This document shows positions 1-12,068 of a stretch of 64,000 nucleotides of DNA, in pieces. Below the pieces are notes generated by a model that worked only from the letters and a program-made list of their open reading frames with translations, did not search any database and was not told where the DNA came from. The stretch's first letter is position 1, and each line of letters starts with the position of its first letter. A program made the position numbers and the translations under genes. Location of the stretch: positions 67,640,452 to 67,704,451 of the forward strand of contig CM034534.1 in the NCBI GenBank assembly GCA_020002185.1, written 5' to 3'. Source of the stretch: Paraescarpia echinospica (lineage: Eukaryota > Annelida > Polychaeta > Sabellida > Siboglinidae).

Positions 1-164
1 TTTACTAAAGAGATGGTAATCTGAGAGTCACGCACGTTTTGAGAGTTACTCCCGAACGGAAATTGTAACGATGCTAGATCGGCAGTTATTCCTAACATTG
101 CTTACAAACTTTTTCACGAAAGATGTGGAGAATGGTTACATTTACGAATTTGGTCGGTAGGTGG

Positions 165-255
165 CACCACGTAAAACCCGGGTTCTCTCGATTGAGAGAT
201 AATCTATTTTGAGAGTCCGATGCTCTAGTCACTGCGCCATTGCACTGCACACACA
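165..255 (-). repeat. SINE head fragment (tRNA-derived)
   Basis: On the minus strand this reads like the tRNA-like head of the SINE copies at 8350, 36985 and 40345: a box-A-like TGGCGCAGTGACTAGAGCA and a degenerate box B (GAGAACCCGGG). The tail half is absent, so it is a truncated insertion. Confidence 0.6.
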
Positions 256-2078
256 AGCCTGATATAAAATGCTTCCTTTTCCTATCCTCGCTTACCCCAA
301 TGTGTCAGTATGCCAACAAAGGGTAATCGATGAAACGTGGGACGTCGGATCTTAGAAAGACTTTATACTGTTTGGTGTTAATATGACGACCATTGTATCT
401 CAGTTCTACCAAGATAGCTTCAAGACAGCATATTAGTTTGCAATGCAGTGAGCCGAAGATTACATTCTTTGTTAAATATACTACACATGACGGATTTATC
501 ACAGTAGCCTACTTGTCCGTATCGTATATTTGACTTCGTATTAAGTTGAAGTAGACACCTAAATGCGTCATCGAAGACTAAGCTCTAGGGTAAACATATG
601 GGCATATAATTTAACACGTGACTATTGTGACAATGACAAGATCGTGTTAGTAGAATCACGTATCACAATTGTGCTGTCTACATGTTGTGTAGTCCGTATG
701 CATTTTCATAAAATAATATCTACATGTTTAAATTTTGCTTAACTTATAACACGTTAAACAGTGTATTTACTGTTATTATTAATTAGCCTAATTAATAATA
801 ACAGTAAATACTAATTAGTATGAGCTTTTTAGAATACGTTATGTTGTACACTTCCTTGAACGGGATACTAGTCCCGGATTTTGTAGTTTTGCGTTTCTAT
901 TGTTATTATTATCATCTGCCGTTATGAGAATATTTTTAAGGAAAAAAGTATGTTCTGAGCATGTTAAGAATACTCTGTTCATATGTTGATTGCGCACCCC
1001 TTCCCAAAAAATAAAATAGTTCTGCTTGGAGAGAGCTGGAATAATGATTTAGACAATAAATGTTAGAGCATGCCTCCTCAAGCACCCCTCCTCATCTTCC
1101 TAAGTCATGTCCGCGACAGCAGGATAGTTTTTTGGGGAATCTGGAATCGCAGGTCCACACCCCTCCCCCACTCCCAGTCCACCATGATACGAAATCCTCA
1201 CGGTCCATGCCAGCTGAAGTTGGACATAGGGAAAACACACGGGGATCGTCCATAGAAACGAAGCCTCATAAGTTGCAGGAAACTATGAGCGCAACGTATA
1301 ACGTCATGTTTCCCAATCTTGTCAGCATTTCCCACTTGCTGATTCTCATATCGGTCACAAATGCTAGAATGGGGCGTATATACTAACTCTGTTTTCATCT
1401 TGGTCTACGTTGTAGTGTGGTGCGCTACAGGCCTACACCTGGACCGCCTCAATTTGTTGGAATTACTTCACACGCACAATGATATCAGGCTTACAAGCAT
1501 CAAGAATAATGCTTTACATTAATCCTTTGACCGTTCATTGAGCTACTAATTGATAGGCTGCACGTGACTGTTAACCATACATATTTCACCTACTTACAAT
1601 ACACGCGGGCCTATACTTTTCCATGATAGCTACTTTTATGGAACATTTGAACCTAAACTACTTTGACATCGCTAAAAGTGAATCGTAATCTCATGAATGC
1701 TCTCATTGACTTTTGAGAGTCTTCAGATAACAATAGAAGCTAATAATAAACGTGCATATAGACTAATCATTAACTATCCAACGTGTCTGCTGATGCTATG
1801 TTCACTTATATACTATCAACATATAAGTATCCACGTTCGTTCATAATACACAACTCGGGGGGTACTTTCACTACAATTTGTCTATACGCCCTAGAATACG
1901 TACAACTTGAATAAGAGTACATGTACAAAATGCATCGGCATCCTAGTTTGGTTAATTTACATCGACACCAGCAGGACTTTCTCGTTGCTTCGATCTCGGC
2001 AGCAAGGCTGACGTATATACTCGCCGATTCGCCTTCATAAATTTATAATCGGTAGCGTGGCTGTCGGTTGCGAAGCGG
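256..2078. other. Noncoding stretch, no gene recognised
   Basis: AT-rich sequence with only short chance ORFs. It holds the AT-rich palindrome at 763-811. 1950-2300 is more CpG-rich and could be a promoter or first exon for the 2703 ORF. A CACAG|GTAAG donor motif also reads on the minus strand at about 2213. Confidence 0.5.
763..811. repeat. Perfect AT-rich palindrome (23 bp arms, 3 bp loop)
   Basis: Arms 763-785 and 789-811 are exact reverse complements around GCC. The arms are mostly A/T (ATTTACTGTTATTATTAATT), so the site could extrude as a cruciform or form a hairpin RNA. No transposon ends are evident. Confidence 0.85.
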
Positions 2079-2462
2079 TTGTTATCTGAACGCGTTGCCG
2101 GGGCCGATCCGCTTCGTAAACGGAGATCGAGAGTGAGTGAGAGGGAGTGGCGCGTGTGTGTATGTCTCGCTGGACGGTCCGCGGACACTGACGAACTCTG
2201 GACATTGGATCTTACCTGTGACGGCTTATTGCAAAGACCGTCGTCCGACTTGATGTTGAAAATCGATACCACTGTTGTGTAACAAACGAAACGCATCTCG
2301 ACGTGAACTTCATCGCGTGGGACTTGATTGACGTACGTGCATGCCGGTGAAGTGTGATTTATATTCGCAATAAATGCTTATGGAGCTGGTGATTCGTTGA
2401 AATATCAAGACAAATAATCATAAAAAGCAGAAAGAGGAGCTGCAAGCACATACAGATACAAG

Positions 2463-2686
2463 GTATGAGACTTACCGATACACAACAGTATAGAGAAATC
2501 AAAATCACGATTTAACTTGTCTTCATGTAATGTTGCATCTGTAAATCCACGCTGCTATGAGACAAACGATTGACTTGCTTATTGGCGTCCTGTCTATCCA
2601 AAACGGTGTGACGCAAACCATTCGTACTGACGCCGGGATGTCGTGTTAGTTGTATTGTGCATAGGGCCTACGCTTTTTTGGTTTAG
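2463..2686 (+). other. Possible 5' UTR intron before the 2703 ORF
   Basis: An AAG|GTATGAG donor and a CTTTTTTGGTTTAG acceptor with a good pyrimidine tract bracket this stretch. The acceptor sits 16 bases before the ATG at 2703. Inferred from splice motifs only. Confidence 0.3.
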
Positions 2687-2702
2687 TGCGAGGATACTAG
2701 AC

Positions 2703-3947
2703 ATGACGGAACCCATCTTAGTTCAACCTGTCTTCGAGACTGAGAATATCAGTGACAAACTCTTCAGTCCGCTGTCATTACGTCACATCCGGGCGGTGAA
2801 CATCAAAGAGCGCGTTCGCCTCAACGACGTGCGCCGCGACCTTGACCTCGCCTACAAAATGACTGTCTTTGAAATCGACTACGCTTCGAAGTCGATGCGC
2901 AAGCGCCAAGAGAAACTGCGCGCGCAACTTCAGTCGCGAGGCAGAACGACCGCGACATCCAGTGGGGACTCCTTTCGGGTCTCGCGCTCGAACACGTGGC
3001 ACGGGAAGGTGAAGTCGGCGTTCTATTACAACGGGGCGGCCTCGACACCACTTGTCCGGGGAGGCACGGTCCGTGCAAACAGCGGAGGAAACGGGCGAGA
3101 CAAACGCCCCCGTAAAGCTACGAACGTCATCGCGTTCAGTGGTGAGAACGACGCAGACGACACCCCCGTTCCAGAAGCCGCTGTCAATAAGAGCGGACTC
3201 ACGCTGCCGTTGATTGTCGTGCAATCGCCCGACGGAACTGCAAACAGAACGCTGTCGTCGGAAGCACGTGTCGTGATTAATGGCGGTGACGATCACGTGA
3301 TTAATGACGACGACGACTCGCATCACTTCCTGGCGACGATACTGCAGGCGGATGACGCTGAGCAGAGGCATGAGCGCAATCTTCACGTGCCTGCCATGAG
3401 GATCGACCCGAAGGGTAGATTCGTGGAGGTGACAGAGGGTGATTATGAGAGTACTAACTCATTTTCGCATAATACACGTCATACTGACACTACGCACATG
3501 TCCGTCGATGCTTACCAGAAGATGCTCATGTTTCCGGGCGATAAACTCCAAAACGACAAGACGACAGAAACGTCCGGTGAGAAGAACCAAAAAAATCGCG
3601 CACAACCGGAACGAATGCGTCACGCGGATACCACACAAAGTTCCACTTTCGGCGAGACAGACCGGAAGACGGGACCAGCTGCACATCAAGTGCAATACCC
3701 GGATGCTGCAGACACTTCCGTCGAGACGAACAACAACAACCTACCGATGTTGAGTCATAACATGTTCTCTCTTCCTCCTCTCTACTCGCTCAAGCCGGGC
3801 CGCCATCGCTGGCGGGACCTCAGCGGAACGGTGACGACAGATCACGTGACGACAGGCCCGCAGCTACGTGACGTCAAGTGGTGCCGCTATCTCCGGTACC
3901 CGTCGGGGAAAGGTCGGCCGTCCGACGTTCCGGCGGAGTACGCGTAG
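2703..3947 (+). CDS. Uncharacterised protein, 414 residues
   Basis: I do not recognise a family. The ORF is the longest non-repetitive one in the window, is locally GC-rich against AT-rich flanks, and ends at TAG 3945-3947. The open frame extends upstream to 2643 but only with a GTG; the first ATG (2703) starts MTEPILVQPVFETENISDKL. Residues 30-95 are charged and probably helical (KMTVFEIDYASKSMRKRQEK). The middle is Asp/His/Thr/Asn-rich and looks disordered. The C-terminus has an aromatic/basic patch (VKWCRYLRYPSGKGR). No signal peptide or membrane segment is seen from the ATG. A possible 5' UTR intron runs from a donor AG|GTATGA at about 2463 to TTTGGTTTAG|T at 2686. It could be the last exon of a larger gene. 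Confidence 0.6.
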   Translation: MTEPILVQPVFETENISDKLFSPLSLRHIRAVNIKERVRLNDVRRDLDLAYKMTVFEIDYASKSMRKRQEKLRAQLQSRGRTTATSSGDSFRVSRSNTWHGKVKSAFYYNGAASTPLVRGGTVRANSGGNGRDKRPRKATNVIAFSGENDADDTPVPEAAVNKSGLTLPLIVVQSPDGTANRTLSSEARVVINGGDDHVINDDDDSHHFLATILQADDAEQRHERNLHVPAMRIDPKGRFVEVTEGDYESTNSFSHNTRHTDTTHMSVDAYQKMLMFPGDKLQNDKTTETSGEKNQKNRAQPERMRHADTTQSSTFGETDRKTGPAAHQVQYPDAADTSVETNNNNLPMLSHNMFSLPPLYSLKPGRHRWRDLSGTVTTDHVTTGPQLRDVKWCRYLRYPSGKGRPSDVPAEYA

Positions 3948-4439
3948 ACACAGTATATCTATGGTATTCGCCCACTACTACCCATTCCCAGGAAATGTGG
4001 ACTGTGTGATATGCATGATTTTAGAACACTTCTTTTGTGGATAAATGAGTGGAATTTAACTTGTTGCTACAATGGCTTTACAGATACTTGATGATAACAC
4101 ATGTTTTGTTAGTTTTTGACCACCTGCAAAACGTTAAGGGACATTGGTTGAACCCTCATATGGGTCTACATGCAGTATTATGTCAATCATGTCAGTCCAT
4201 CTGATTAAGACGGGTGGCTTTTTATGATGTATATTTTTGAAGATAAAAATATTACATGTTATGTACAAACGTGGCACACAACATGTCAGTTACTATTCAT
4301 TCAAGTCGTAGGAGAAATGTTGCAAAGATTGAAAGAAATCTCAAGCTGTCTGTCAAATGGTAGACTAGTAACGTGGTCTATCCGAACAGCAGTACCCGGT
4401 GTCGTTCACGGTCTTAAGTTTGTCTCAGTATCAGATTGA

Positions 4440-4818
4440 TTTCGATCGATTCTTGAACAATTTCACTTGCTCCATCGTGCCCCAGTTCGCGTAGCTATAA
4501 ATGAGTTGTGGTAGGTATACATGATCGAATACTCTTTTGGGTAGTAATTACAGTGATGCTGAATTTTTCAAGATACGTCGATTTGGATGGCCTATTAGAA
4601 TAAACAGATCTGCGAGGGGTGATGTATAAAGCTTTTTGTGTATTCCAACGGACTGGATACCGCGTTATATAAGAATATAAGAATATATTCCTTCATGACT
4701 ACTTATCCGAAAGTCGTAGTTACGAGGTGCACCATTTGCCGCGTAATTATCGTTGAATCTGTTCTGTCGTTAGGATGCATGCCAAGAAGCAAACGTTTCT
4801 AGGAACAATTAATCTACG
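4440..4818 (+). repeat. Left copy of a 379 bp inverted repeat
   Basis: Starts TTTCGATCGATTCTTGAAC and ends AACAATTAATCTACG. It is repeated in reverse complement at 9583-9961 with only a few differences. An internal GGATACCGCGTTATATAAGA resembles the tail of the local SINE family, so the unit may contain a SINE remnant. Confidence 0.9.
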
Positions 4819-4985
4819 TAAGTAAATAACCCTAAATAGCAATTCTTATGTTAAACAAACAGGATCAGTTGGTAAATCAGAGGTCATTGCCGCAAGGAAA
4901 TGAACGAACATGGAAATAGGCTAGTGGACATCGGCGCCTCAGAGAAGATACAAGGTTACGTGACGCCAGTGTTAACATGTCACTA

Positions 4986-6307
4986 TAGAGATTAACTGAA
5001 TCCGTAGATGGTGCCTGTCACTAGTGTTGAGATGGAATAATAAAGATTAACTGAATCCGTAGATGATGCCTGTCACTAGTGTTGGGATGGAATAATAAAG
5101 ATTAACTGAATCCGTAGATGGTGCCTGTCACTAGTGTTGAGATGGAATAATAAAGATTAACTGAATCCGTAGATGGTGCCTGTCACTAGTGTTGAGATGG
5201 AATAATAAATATTAACTGAACCGTAGATGGTGCCTGTCACTAGTGTTGAGATGGAATAATAAAGATTCACTGAACCGTAGATGATGCCTGTCACTAGTGT
5301 TGAGATGGAATAATAAAGATTAACTGAACCGTAGATGGTGCCTGTCACTAGTGTTGAGATGGAATAATAAAGATTAACTGAACCGTAGATGGTGCCTGTC
5401 ACTAGTGTTGAGATGGAATAACAAAGATTAACTGAACCGTAGATGGTGCCTGTCACTAGTGTTGAGATGGAATAACAAAGATTAACTGAACCGTAGATGG
5501 TGCCTGTCACTAGTGTTGAGATGGAATAATAAAGATTAACTGAACCGTAGATGGTGCCTGTCACTAGTGTTGAGATGGAATAATAAAGATTAACTGAACC
5601 GTAGATGGTGCCTGTCACTAGTGTTGAGATGGAATAACAAAGATTAACTGAATCCGTAGATGGTGCCTGTCACTAGTGTTGAGATAGAATAATAAAGATT
5701 AACTGAATCCGTAGATGGTGCCTATCACTAGTGTTGAGATGGAATAACAAAGATTAACTGAACCGTAGATGGTGCCTGTCACTAGTGTTGAGATGGAATA
5801 ATAAATATTAACTGAATCCGTAGATGGTGCCTGTCACTAGTGTTGAGATGGAATAACAAAGATTAACTGAACCGTAGATGGTGCCTGTCACTAGTGTTGA
5901 GATGGAATAACAAAGATTAACTGAACCGTAGATGGTGCCTGTCACTAGTGTTGAGATGGAATAATAAAGATTAACTGAACCGTAGATGGTGCCTGTCACT
6001 AGTGTTGAGATGGAATAATAAAGATTAACTGAACCGTAGATGGTGCCTGTCACTAGTGTTGAGATGGAATAATAAAGATTAACTGAACCGTAGATGGTGC
6101 CTGTCACTAGTGTTGAGATGGAATAACAAAGATTAACTGAATCCGTAGATGGTGCCTGTCACTAGTGTTGAGATGGAATAATAAAGATTAACTGAATCCG
6201 TAGATGGTGCCTGTCACTAGTGTTGAGATGGAATAACAAAGATTAACTGAACCGTAGATGGTGCCTGTCACTAGTGTTGAGATGGAATAATAAAGATTAA
6301 CTGAATC
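4986..6307. repeat. 54/55 bp minisatellite, about 24 copies
   Basis: The core is AACTGAACCGTAGATGGTGC followed by CTGTCACTAGTGTTGAGATG and GAATAATAAAGATT. Copies with GAATCCG are 55 bp and copies with GAACCG are 54 bp. Runs of 54 bp units create spurious open frames on the minus strand (repeating TGTIYGSVNLYYSISTLV). These are artefacts of the period, not genes. Confidence 0.95.
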
Positions 6308-7970
6308 AAATTAATGTTACAATAATGTTACGAAGTGTCAGTATCCAAACGGTTTCTTATGAAAATCGAACTGAAACCGTACAAGAGGCTGAGCGACATT
6401 CAAACGCCATCTCAGTATTAGTATAGAGTACTCAACCAATTACCCCTATGGCGATATGCCACAGTCTATAATACATGTGCATGTTACTGGGGGATCTGCG
6501 GCGCCTCCAGTTTGGTAGCCCATGACATCTGACAGTTGCACAAAATATGGCAGTGAATCTCAGATGGTGTATGCAGGAATGCACTTAGTATTATTAAGTA
6601 AAGCTTGATCCACGTTGTACCAGGATGTAACACTATTCGCGTGGGATGTCGGTTGTCATAGATAGTGAATGATATCGTGCGTTGGCTGAAGACGATTTAA
6701 CATTTGCGCACGAATGTGTTTGTGATCAGCAAACAAAACGTTCAAAATGAACCACAGCGGGTTTGAAAATAGCTAAGTCGAGAATTAACATAAATAGTGT
6801 GCAGCGTGAAACCCCAAATCTTCTTTGGTAGGCTGTATACGCATGTACGTTCATATGTTAATATCCTTGGTCGTCTTGCCAAACGTATTAATGTATTTTC
6901 AGCATTTATCACAGGCATTGGCCCTCATAGTGTTCCTGTTTTGTTTTGTTATGATCTCGCGACGTTGATATACCAGTAAATTGATGTGAATTGTCCATTA
7001 AACCCCGCTATTACGCGGACATGACAGAGGCTCTAAGTACTACAGTCAGAAAGAATTGCTGCCGATGTCGTCTATGACAGGGATTGTGTATTAAACTATT
7101 AATGCTTTGAGCTAGTGGGCGTATGCTCTTGTTTCACCGACAGCACATTGTGCCTGCTCGTCTGCGAGTGGCGGGGTATAGCATTCACATGATTAAATAT
7201 TTACACACTGGAATGCAGCCAACAGAGGTTGCTATTGTGTAGAGCAGATATCAATAAAGAATGATCGCTTGGAATGACGTTTCTTTGTGTTCAACACTGA
7301 GTAAAATTAACTGTCTTTTTCGATTTTATTGCACTCCGCTACTGGAGTTCAGCAGTACAAAAATAGTGGCTTACAAACTCACACTAACGTGTTTAGATGG
7401 TGAGGGGGCTTTGTTAAATGCCCCCTGAGAATTGTTTTTTCTACATGTAACCTGTTGGAAATCAAATTGTAGCATGGGAAATAACAGGTAACTACGCTTG
7501 TCTCTTTCCGGGATTCCAGGTACGCCACTGGATTCATGTGATCGTTATAATGGGACATATAAATTCAGCAGTACAGAGGAACCTTTCTATTAAGGCGACC
7601 GGTAACCACCTCAGATTGATTCATTTCTTATACGTTACTGTTTCGTAAATAAGTTGGTACTGTCCCTGGGACCTTAATTGCGAGGTGGCTGTTCTACCGA
7701 GGTGGCCACAAAGCCATGTAGAATGTACACGTGCCACGAGAAGGGCGTCGCAATTACGCCAATAACGTGTTCATGACAATGCCGTTATAGATTTTGCGAG
7801 GAAAAACAGAGTATATAAAAGTATACCCACGTAATGTATCATCAAATGCACGTTAGTCAAGCGACATAATTTTAATAAGAAACAATGCAAAACATATACG
7901 TAGCATGCTTAGTGATGAGTGGGAAGTTTCAAACTCTTATTTCTGTCGACCCATCGTTGAGACATCCGTA
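6308..7970. other. Noncoding stretch inside the inverted-repeat segment
   Basis: No ORF with a recognisable product. 7000-7020 and 7670-7710 contain pieces (TAATTGCGAGGTGGC and similar) of a motif that recurs at the ends of MITE-like sequences at 36577, 42478 and 43050. Confidence 0.5.
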
Positions 7971-8213
7971 AGGGATCATGTCAGAACATCGATGTCCGAT
8001 ATCAGACGAAACTTTCATCTGGCTTCAGCCGCCCGCCCCCTCCCCTTTGATATCAGTTTGTAAACCTTGACATGATGATATCAATATATTAACAGTATCG
8101 GTTCGAAGCGTAAAATATCGATGTCCGACGCCAGACTAAACAGCCTCTGACCTCCTTCTCAAACGAAAGTATCTTCGTCTGAAATCGCACATCGACGTTC
8201 TGAGATGATCCCT
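7971..8213. mobile_element. Fold-back / MITE-like element, 243 bp
   Basis: The ends are imperfect inverted repeats of about 50 bp: AGGGATCATGTCAGAACATC on the left pairs with GACGTTCTGAGATGATCCCT on the right. Internal ATATCGATGTCCGA occurs twice in direct orientation. No coding capacity. Confidence 0.65.
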
Positions 8214-8349
8214 AACTACTCAGTTTTTTTAAACATTGGGTCTACGTAGCAAACTTTCTTATACTCTTTATCCAATTTAAATGACAAACTTAATCCATAA
8301 CCATTCGCTTTCAACATATAGTAAGGTCAACGCCAAGAACACTGCTGCG

Positions 8350-8655
8350 TCTTAAATATGTGAGCGCAGTGGCTTAGTGGACAGAGCATATGATTCTCAA
8401 TCAAGAGAATCCGGTTCCGAACCCTATGCTACCGTGTCGAACCCTGGTCAAGTTCGTTCACTATACGTTGCTCCAGTTCACACAGCTGTATGAATGAGTA
8501 CCTGGCTAAAGATAGTGGTGGATATTTGTGTACGAATAGTCTTCGCGTATTAATTGCAGCCAAAGAAGTCAAGATGAACAAGTCTGCCAGGGAGTAAAGT
8601 GTAATGCGCTTTGAGCAGTCCTAAGGACGCGCTATATAAGAACTTAACTTAACTT
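8350..8655 (+). repeat. tRNA-derived SINE, near full length
   Basis: Box-A-like TGGCTTAGTGGACAGAGC and box-B-like GGTTCCGAACCC occur near the 5' end, which implies Pol III origin. The body contains GAATGAGTACCTGGCTA and the tail is GCGCTATATAAGAACTTAAC. Other copies lie at 165, 8845, 27062, 32785, 36553 and 40054. Confidence 0.85.
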
Positions 8656-8844
8656 TTTACTTTAAATGTTTCTGTTAGATGTCTAATAAGTAATGCCATA
8701 TGGTCATTGGCGTATCCTGGCCAAGGGGCAAGCTTAGTCACTCACTAATTTTCCATGTTAAGGTGTAGTGGCGCAATCATTTATATAGGAACAGTTAAAG
8801 AAAGGATTTCCAGAGGGCATGGCCCAATGCGACCTTAAGAACGC

Positions 8845-8972
8845 CATTATATGAATGCTTCCCAGAGAATTCGAGATGGTGTTCGATTGAACAGGTCTGC
8901 CAGGGAGTAAATTGCAAACCGGTTTGTAGAAGTCCTGAAGACTGGATACTGCGCTATACAAGAACTTACCTT
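8845..8972 (+). repeat. SINE 3' fragment
   Basis: GGTCTGCCAGGGAGTAAA and GGATACTGCGCTATACAAG match the tail half of the local SINE family. The tRNA-like head is missing. Confidence 0.75.
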
Positions 8973-9582
8973 TTTTACTATATAAGTATTCGGTTAACCG
9001 GCATTGTTATATAATAAAGCCATCAACTTCCACTGTTATTATCTTCGAAATTGAGACATTTTTAGCTTGCTAACAGCAGTACTATTAATATGGAATTTTG
9101 GTGCACATAGCCTAATATTTGTCAAAAGATGACAATAGTATTTCAATAAAAGTAGTAATAGTTAAATAGCTTGATTTAGAACAACATTATACAATTTAAC
9201 TTATATGGTAATGCACATGGACGGAAACATTACACAGGGCAATGACCCTTCTACGATTCCAGGAAAAATATCGATACCATTTATCGCTTTCGACATTATT
9301 TATTTATCTAATTTGTTTGAATTAACCAATGACATATTCGACATTTGGCACGCCCAATTATCCCATTTAAATGTTTGCGGTTATTTCGGCTGACCAATGA
9401 TCCATTGATCGACATTCGGCACGCAAATTTATGTTATTTACATTTAGTAACAATACATCGCAATCACTCGCAACACATATGACTATGATAGTCTAATCAG
9501 ATCTTGCGTGATATCTTTCGAAGTTATCAGCAGATCTAATTACAACACGCCTTTGCGTGGCTATTGTGCGTAGAGTGTCGGT

Positions 9583-9961
9583 CGTAGATTAATTGTTCCT
9601 AGAAACGTTTGTTTCTTGGCATGCATCCTAATGACAGAACAGATTCAACGATAATTACGCGGTAAATGATGCACCTCGTAACTACGACTTTCGGATAAGT
9701 AGTCATGAAGGAATATATTCTTATATTCTTATATAACGCGGTATCCAGTCTGTTGGAATACACAAAAAGCTTTATACATCACCCCTCGCAGATCTGTTTA
9801 TTCTAATAAGCCATCCAAATCGACGTCTCTTGAAAAATTCAGCATCACTGTAATTACTACCCAAAAGAGTATTCGATCATGTATACCTACCACAACTCAT
9901 TTATAGCTACGCGAACTGGGGCACGATGGAGCAAGTGAAATTGTTCAAGAATCGATCGAAA
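9583..9961 (-). repeat. Right copy of the 379 bp inverted repeat
   Basis: Reverse complement of 4440-4818, with differences at only a handful of positions by eye. Together the two copies bound a 5522 bp segment. I see no target-site duplication at the outer edges (ATTGA on the left, CGGCG on the right). Confidence 0.9.
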
Positions 9962-11749
9962 CGGCGGCTTCAATACTATTTTATGCAACAGCTAATTGGC
10001 GTCATGTTCTGATGGTGGTCCTTGGGGAAATTAACATTTCATTGAACGTGCGTTTGCAGTACTTATGGCGTACACGCCTGGCAATACTATGAGCGTATTT
10101 TCATACCAGCTAAGAATTAACTAAAATTAGCATGCACTGCTTGAACTAACAGGTAGCACTGCCATAAAAAATATACAACCTTTATGTAAATAAAATAATG
10201 TAGGTCTTCGCGTTGTCTTACAACCAGCTCACACCCGCCCAATGAGCATCGCACTATATGGGCAGCAGTTATCACCATTACTGAAGTTTGATTTATTCAA
10301 ATTCAGTTTCACAGAGGCACCTACTGGAGGACATTGGTTCACACCCAGATCTCTCAGGTTGGAGAAAGATCCTCTACAAGATCATAATATATAAACAATA
10401 CGCAAGCACATAACTCCGTCGTTGTGGTTTTGAAATACACCACCAATCGGTAGATCAGTGGCTGATTCACAGATTCTAGTACACAATACTACACACTGGA
10501 TCATGCTGCTTTGCATCGAGACATACGATACACATTTTGTAATCCAATTCCACCGGGTCAGAGAGCGGAAGTTTAGTCAGCGCGGAGCATTTTGGGAAAT
10601 GTTGGAACCATGCACATTCTTTGCATTATTGAATTTAGTCTCGAAGACCACCGCCAAACTGTGTAGCTGGCGTCTTTCTTTTGCATTGTCTACATCTAAT
10701 TTTACCCCACTACTTCTTATATGAAACAAACAATAGACGTTCAACATGTGTTACATTTGTAACGAAATGGTACTTTGATATATGAAAAAGGCACCGTTGG
10801 CAACCAGCTAGTCATTTTATTCGTCCCGAGTCGACCTTTGATAATTGATTGACAGTTGATGACGGCGGATAAAATGTTCAAGTCGACCATTCAGCCTCGA
10901 AACCATTGAGGATAAAGAGGTTGTGTTAGTTACGAAATGCTTAACAGTGAAACGGTGTTTACTCTCCTCCGAACCTTGATTAGCTAAAATAACTTACAGC
11001 AATGCAATTCAAACTGTTCAGCATCTTAATCACGCGAAGGTTAGCATCCAATTAATGTGAATAATGTTATTGTATCTCCATCTTCTACGACGTCGCACTT
11101 TCAACTGGTTGTCACGTAGAAAAAGCACAAACGTCACGTGATGACGTCTTAAGCGTTTGCACTCGGATACGCGTACGTCAACGCCTAGCAGCAACACCGC
11201 AACAAAATCTCTTATTCAAATTCAGACTGTTTATTACCAAGTAGCATTTAAAATGTACGAGGAATTCTTGGCGTTGTGGCGTCAACATACATACACGCTT
11301 GTCCCCCCTGCCCCCCATCATGCACACGCAAAATATACAATCAGAAACATTAGGAAACTATGCTAAAACTAGTATAAATTTAAACCAAAGCCAACTGCCA
11401 ACATATATTAAGACAATCGTATGTTTATTGACATAAAGTGAACTTGGTAACATAATATTAATACCGTCTGAACATTACGTAAAAAGTAAAAAAAAGTTAT
11501 CGCATCTACACATGCACCAATTCCAGTCTACATCAATATGTGTGCATTGACCACCAATATTGTATAAGAAACATTGTCGCGCATGAATTAAAACAAACTT
11601 GTTAAACATTTATCTGCAATTTTTCTTTTATTAAGAAGCAATATGTAGTCTAATTAAAAATACCCTCTAAAGGCATAATTACACCTAAATGGGAGATTTA
11701 TTCCCTTCTCTATAAGTTCCCTCAGCAATTCTCTCCTCACCCTAACTCT
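9962..11749. other. Noncoding stretch, nothing recognised
   Basis: AT-rich sequence with short chance ORFs only (10458-10724, 11157-11366). Neither shows a domain, compositional shift or conserved pattern. No RNA gene recognised. Confidence 0.5.
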
Positions 11750-11751
11750 CC

Positions 11752-11841
<90 letters not shown>

Positions 11842-11850
11842 CCCTCTCTG

Positions 11851-11933
<83 letters not shown>

Positions 11934-11936
11934 TTC

Positions 11937-11968
<32 letters not shown>

Positions 11969-11985
11969 ATCTCTCTCTGTCTTTC

Positions 11986-12064
<79 letters not shown>
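11750..12064. repeat. (CT)n microsatellite, about 315 bp
   Basis: Almost pure CT dinucleotide on the plus strand with a few interruptions, continuing as a degenerate pyrimidine tract to about 12245 (including CCCT tetramers near 12210-12230). The Arg/Glu-repeat ORF on the minus strand is a by-product. Confidence 0.97.

Positions 12065-12068
<4 letters not shown>

Noticed and set aside
1060..1398. 108-residue plus-strand and 66-residue minus-strand ORFs
   Set aside because: No domain, no compositional signal, overlapping on both strands; likely chance.
2643..2702. GTG start 20 codons upstream of 2703
   Set aside because: GTG is not a normal start in animal nuclear genes, and a splice acceptor at 2686 lies within this extension.
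2778..3386. 202-residue minus-strand ORF
   Set aside because: Shadow of the longer plus-strand ORF 2703-3947 in GC-rich sequence.
5157..6107. Open frames of 99-153 residues with 18-residue repeats on the minus strand
   Set aside because: They are created by the 54 bp period of the minisatellite, break wherever a 55 bp unit occurs, and have no flanking coding signal.
4986..6307. CRISPR-like array
   Set aside because: Units are contiguous with no unique spacers, and the genome is eukaryotic; the same holds for all other arrays here.
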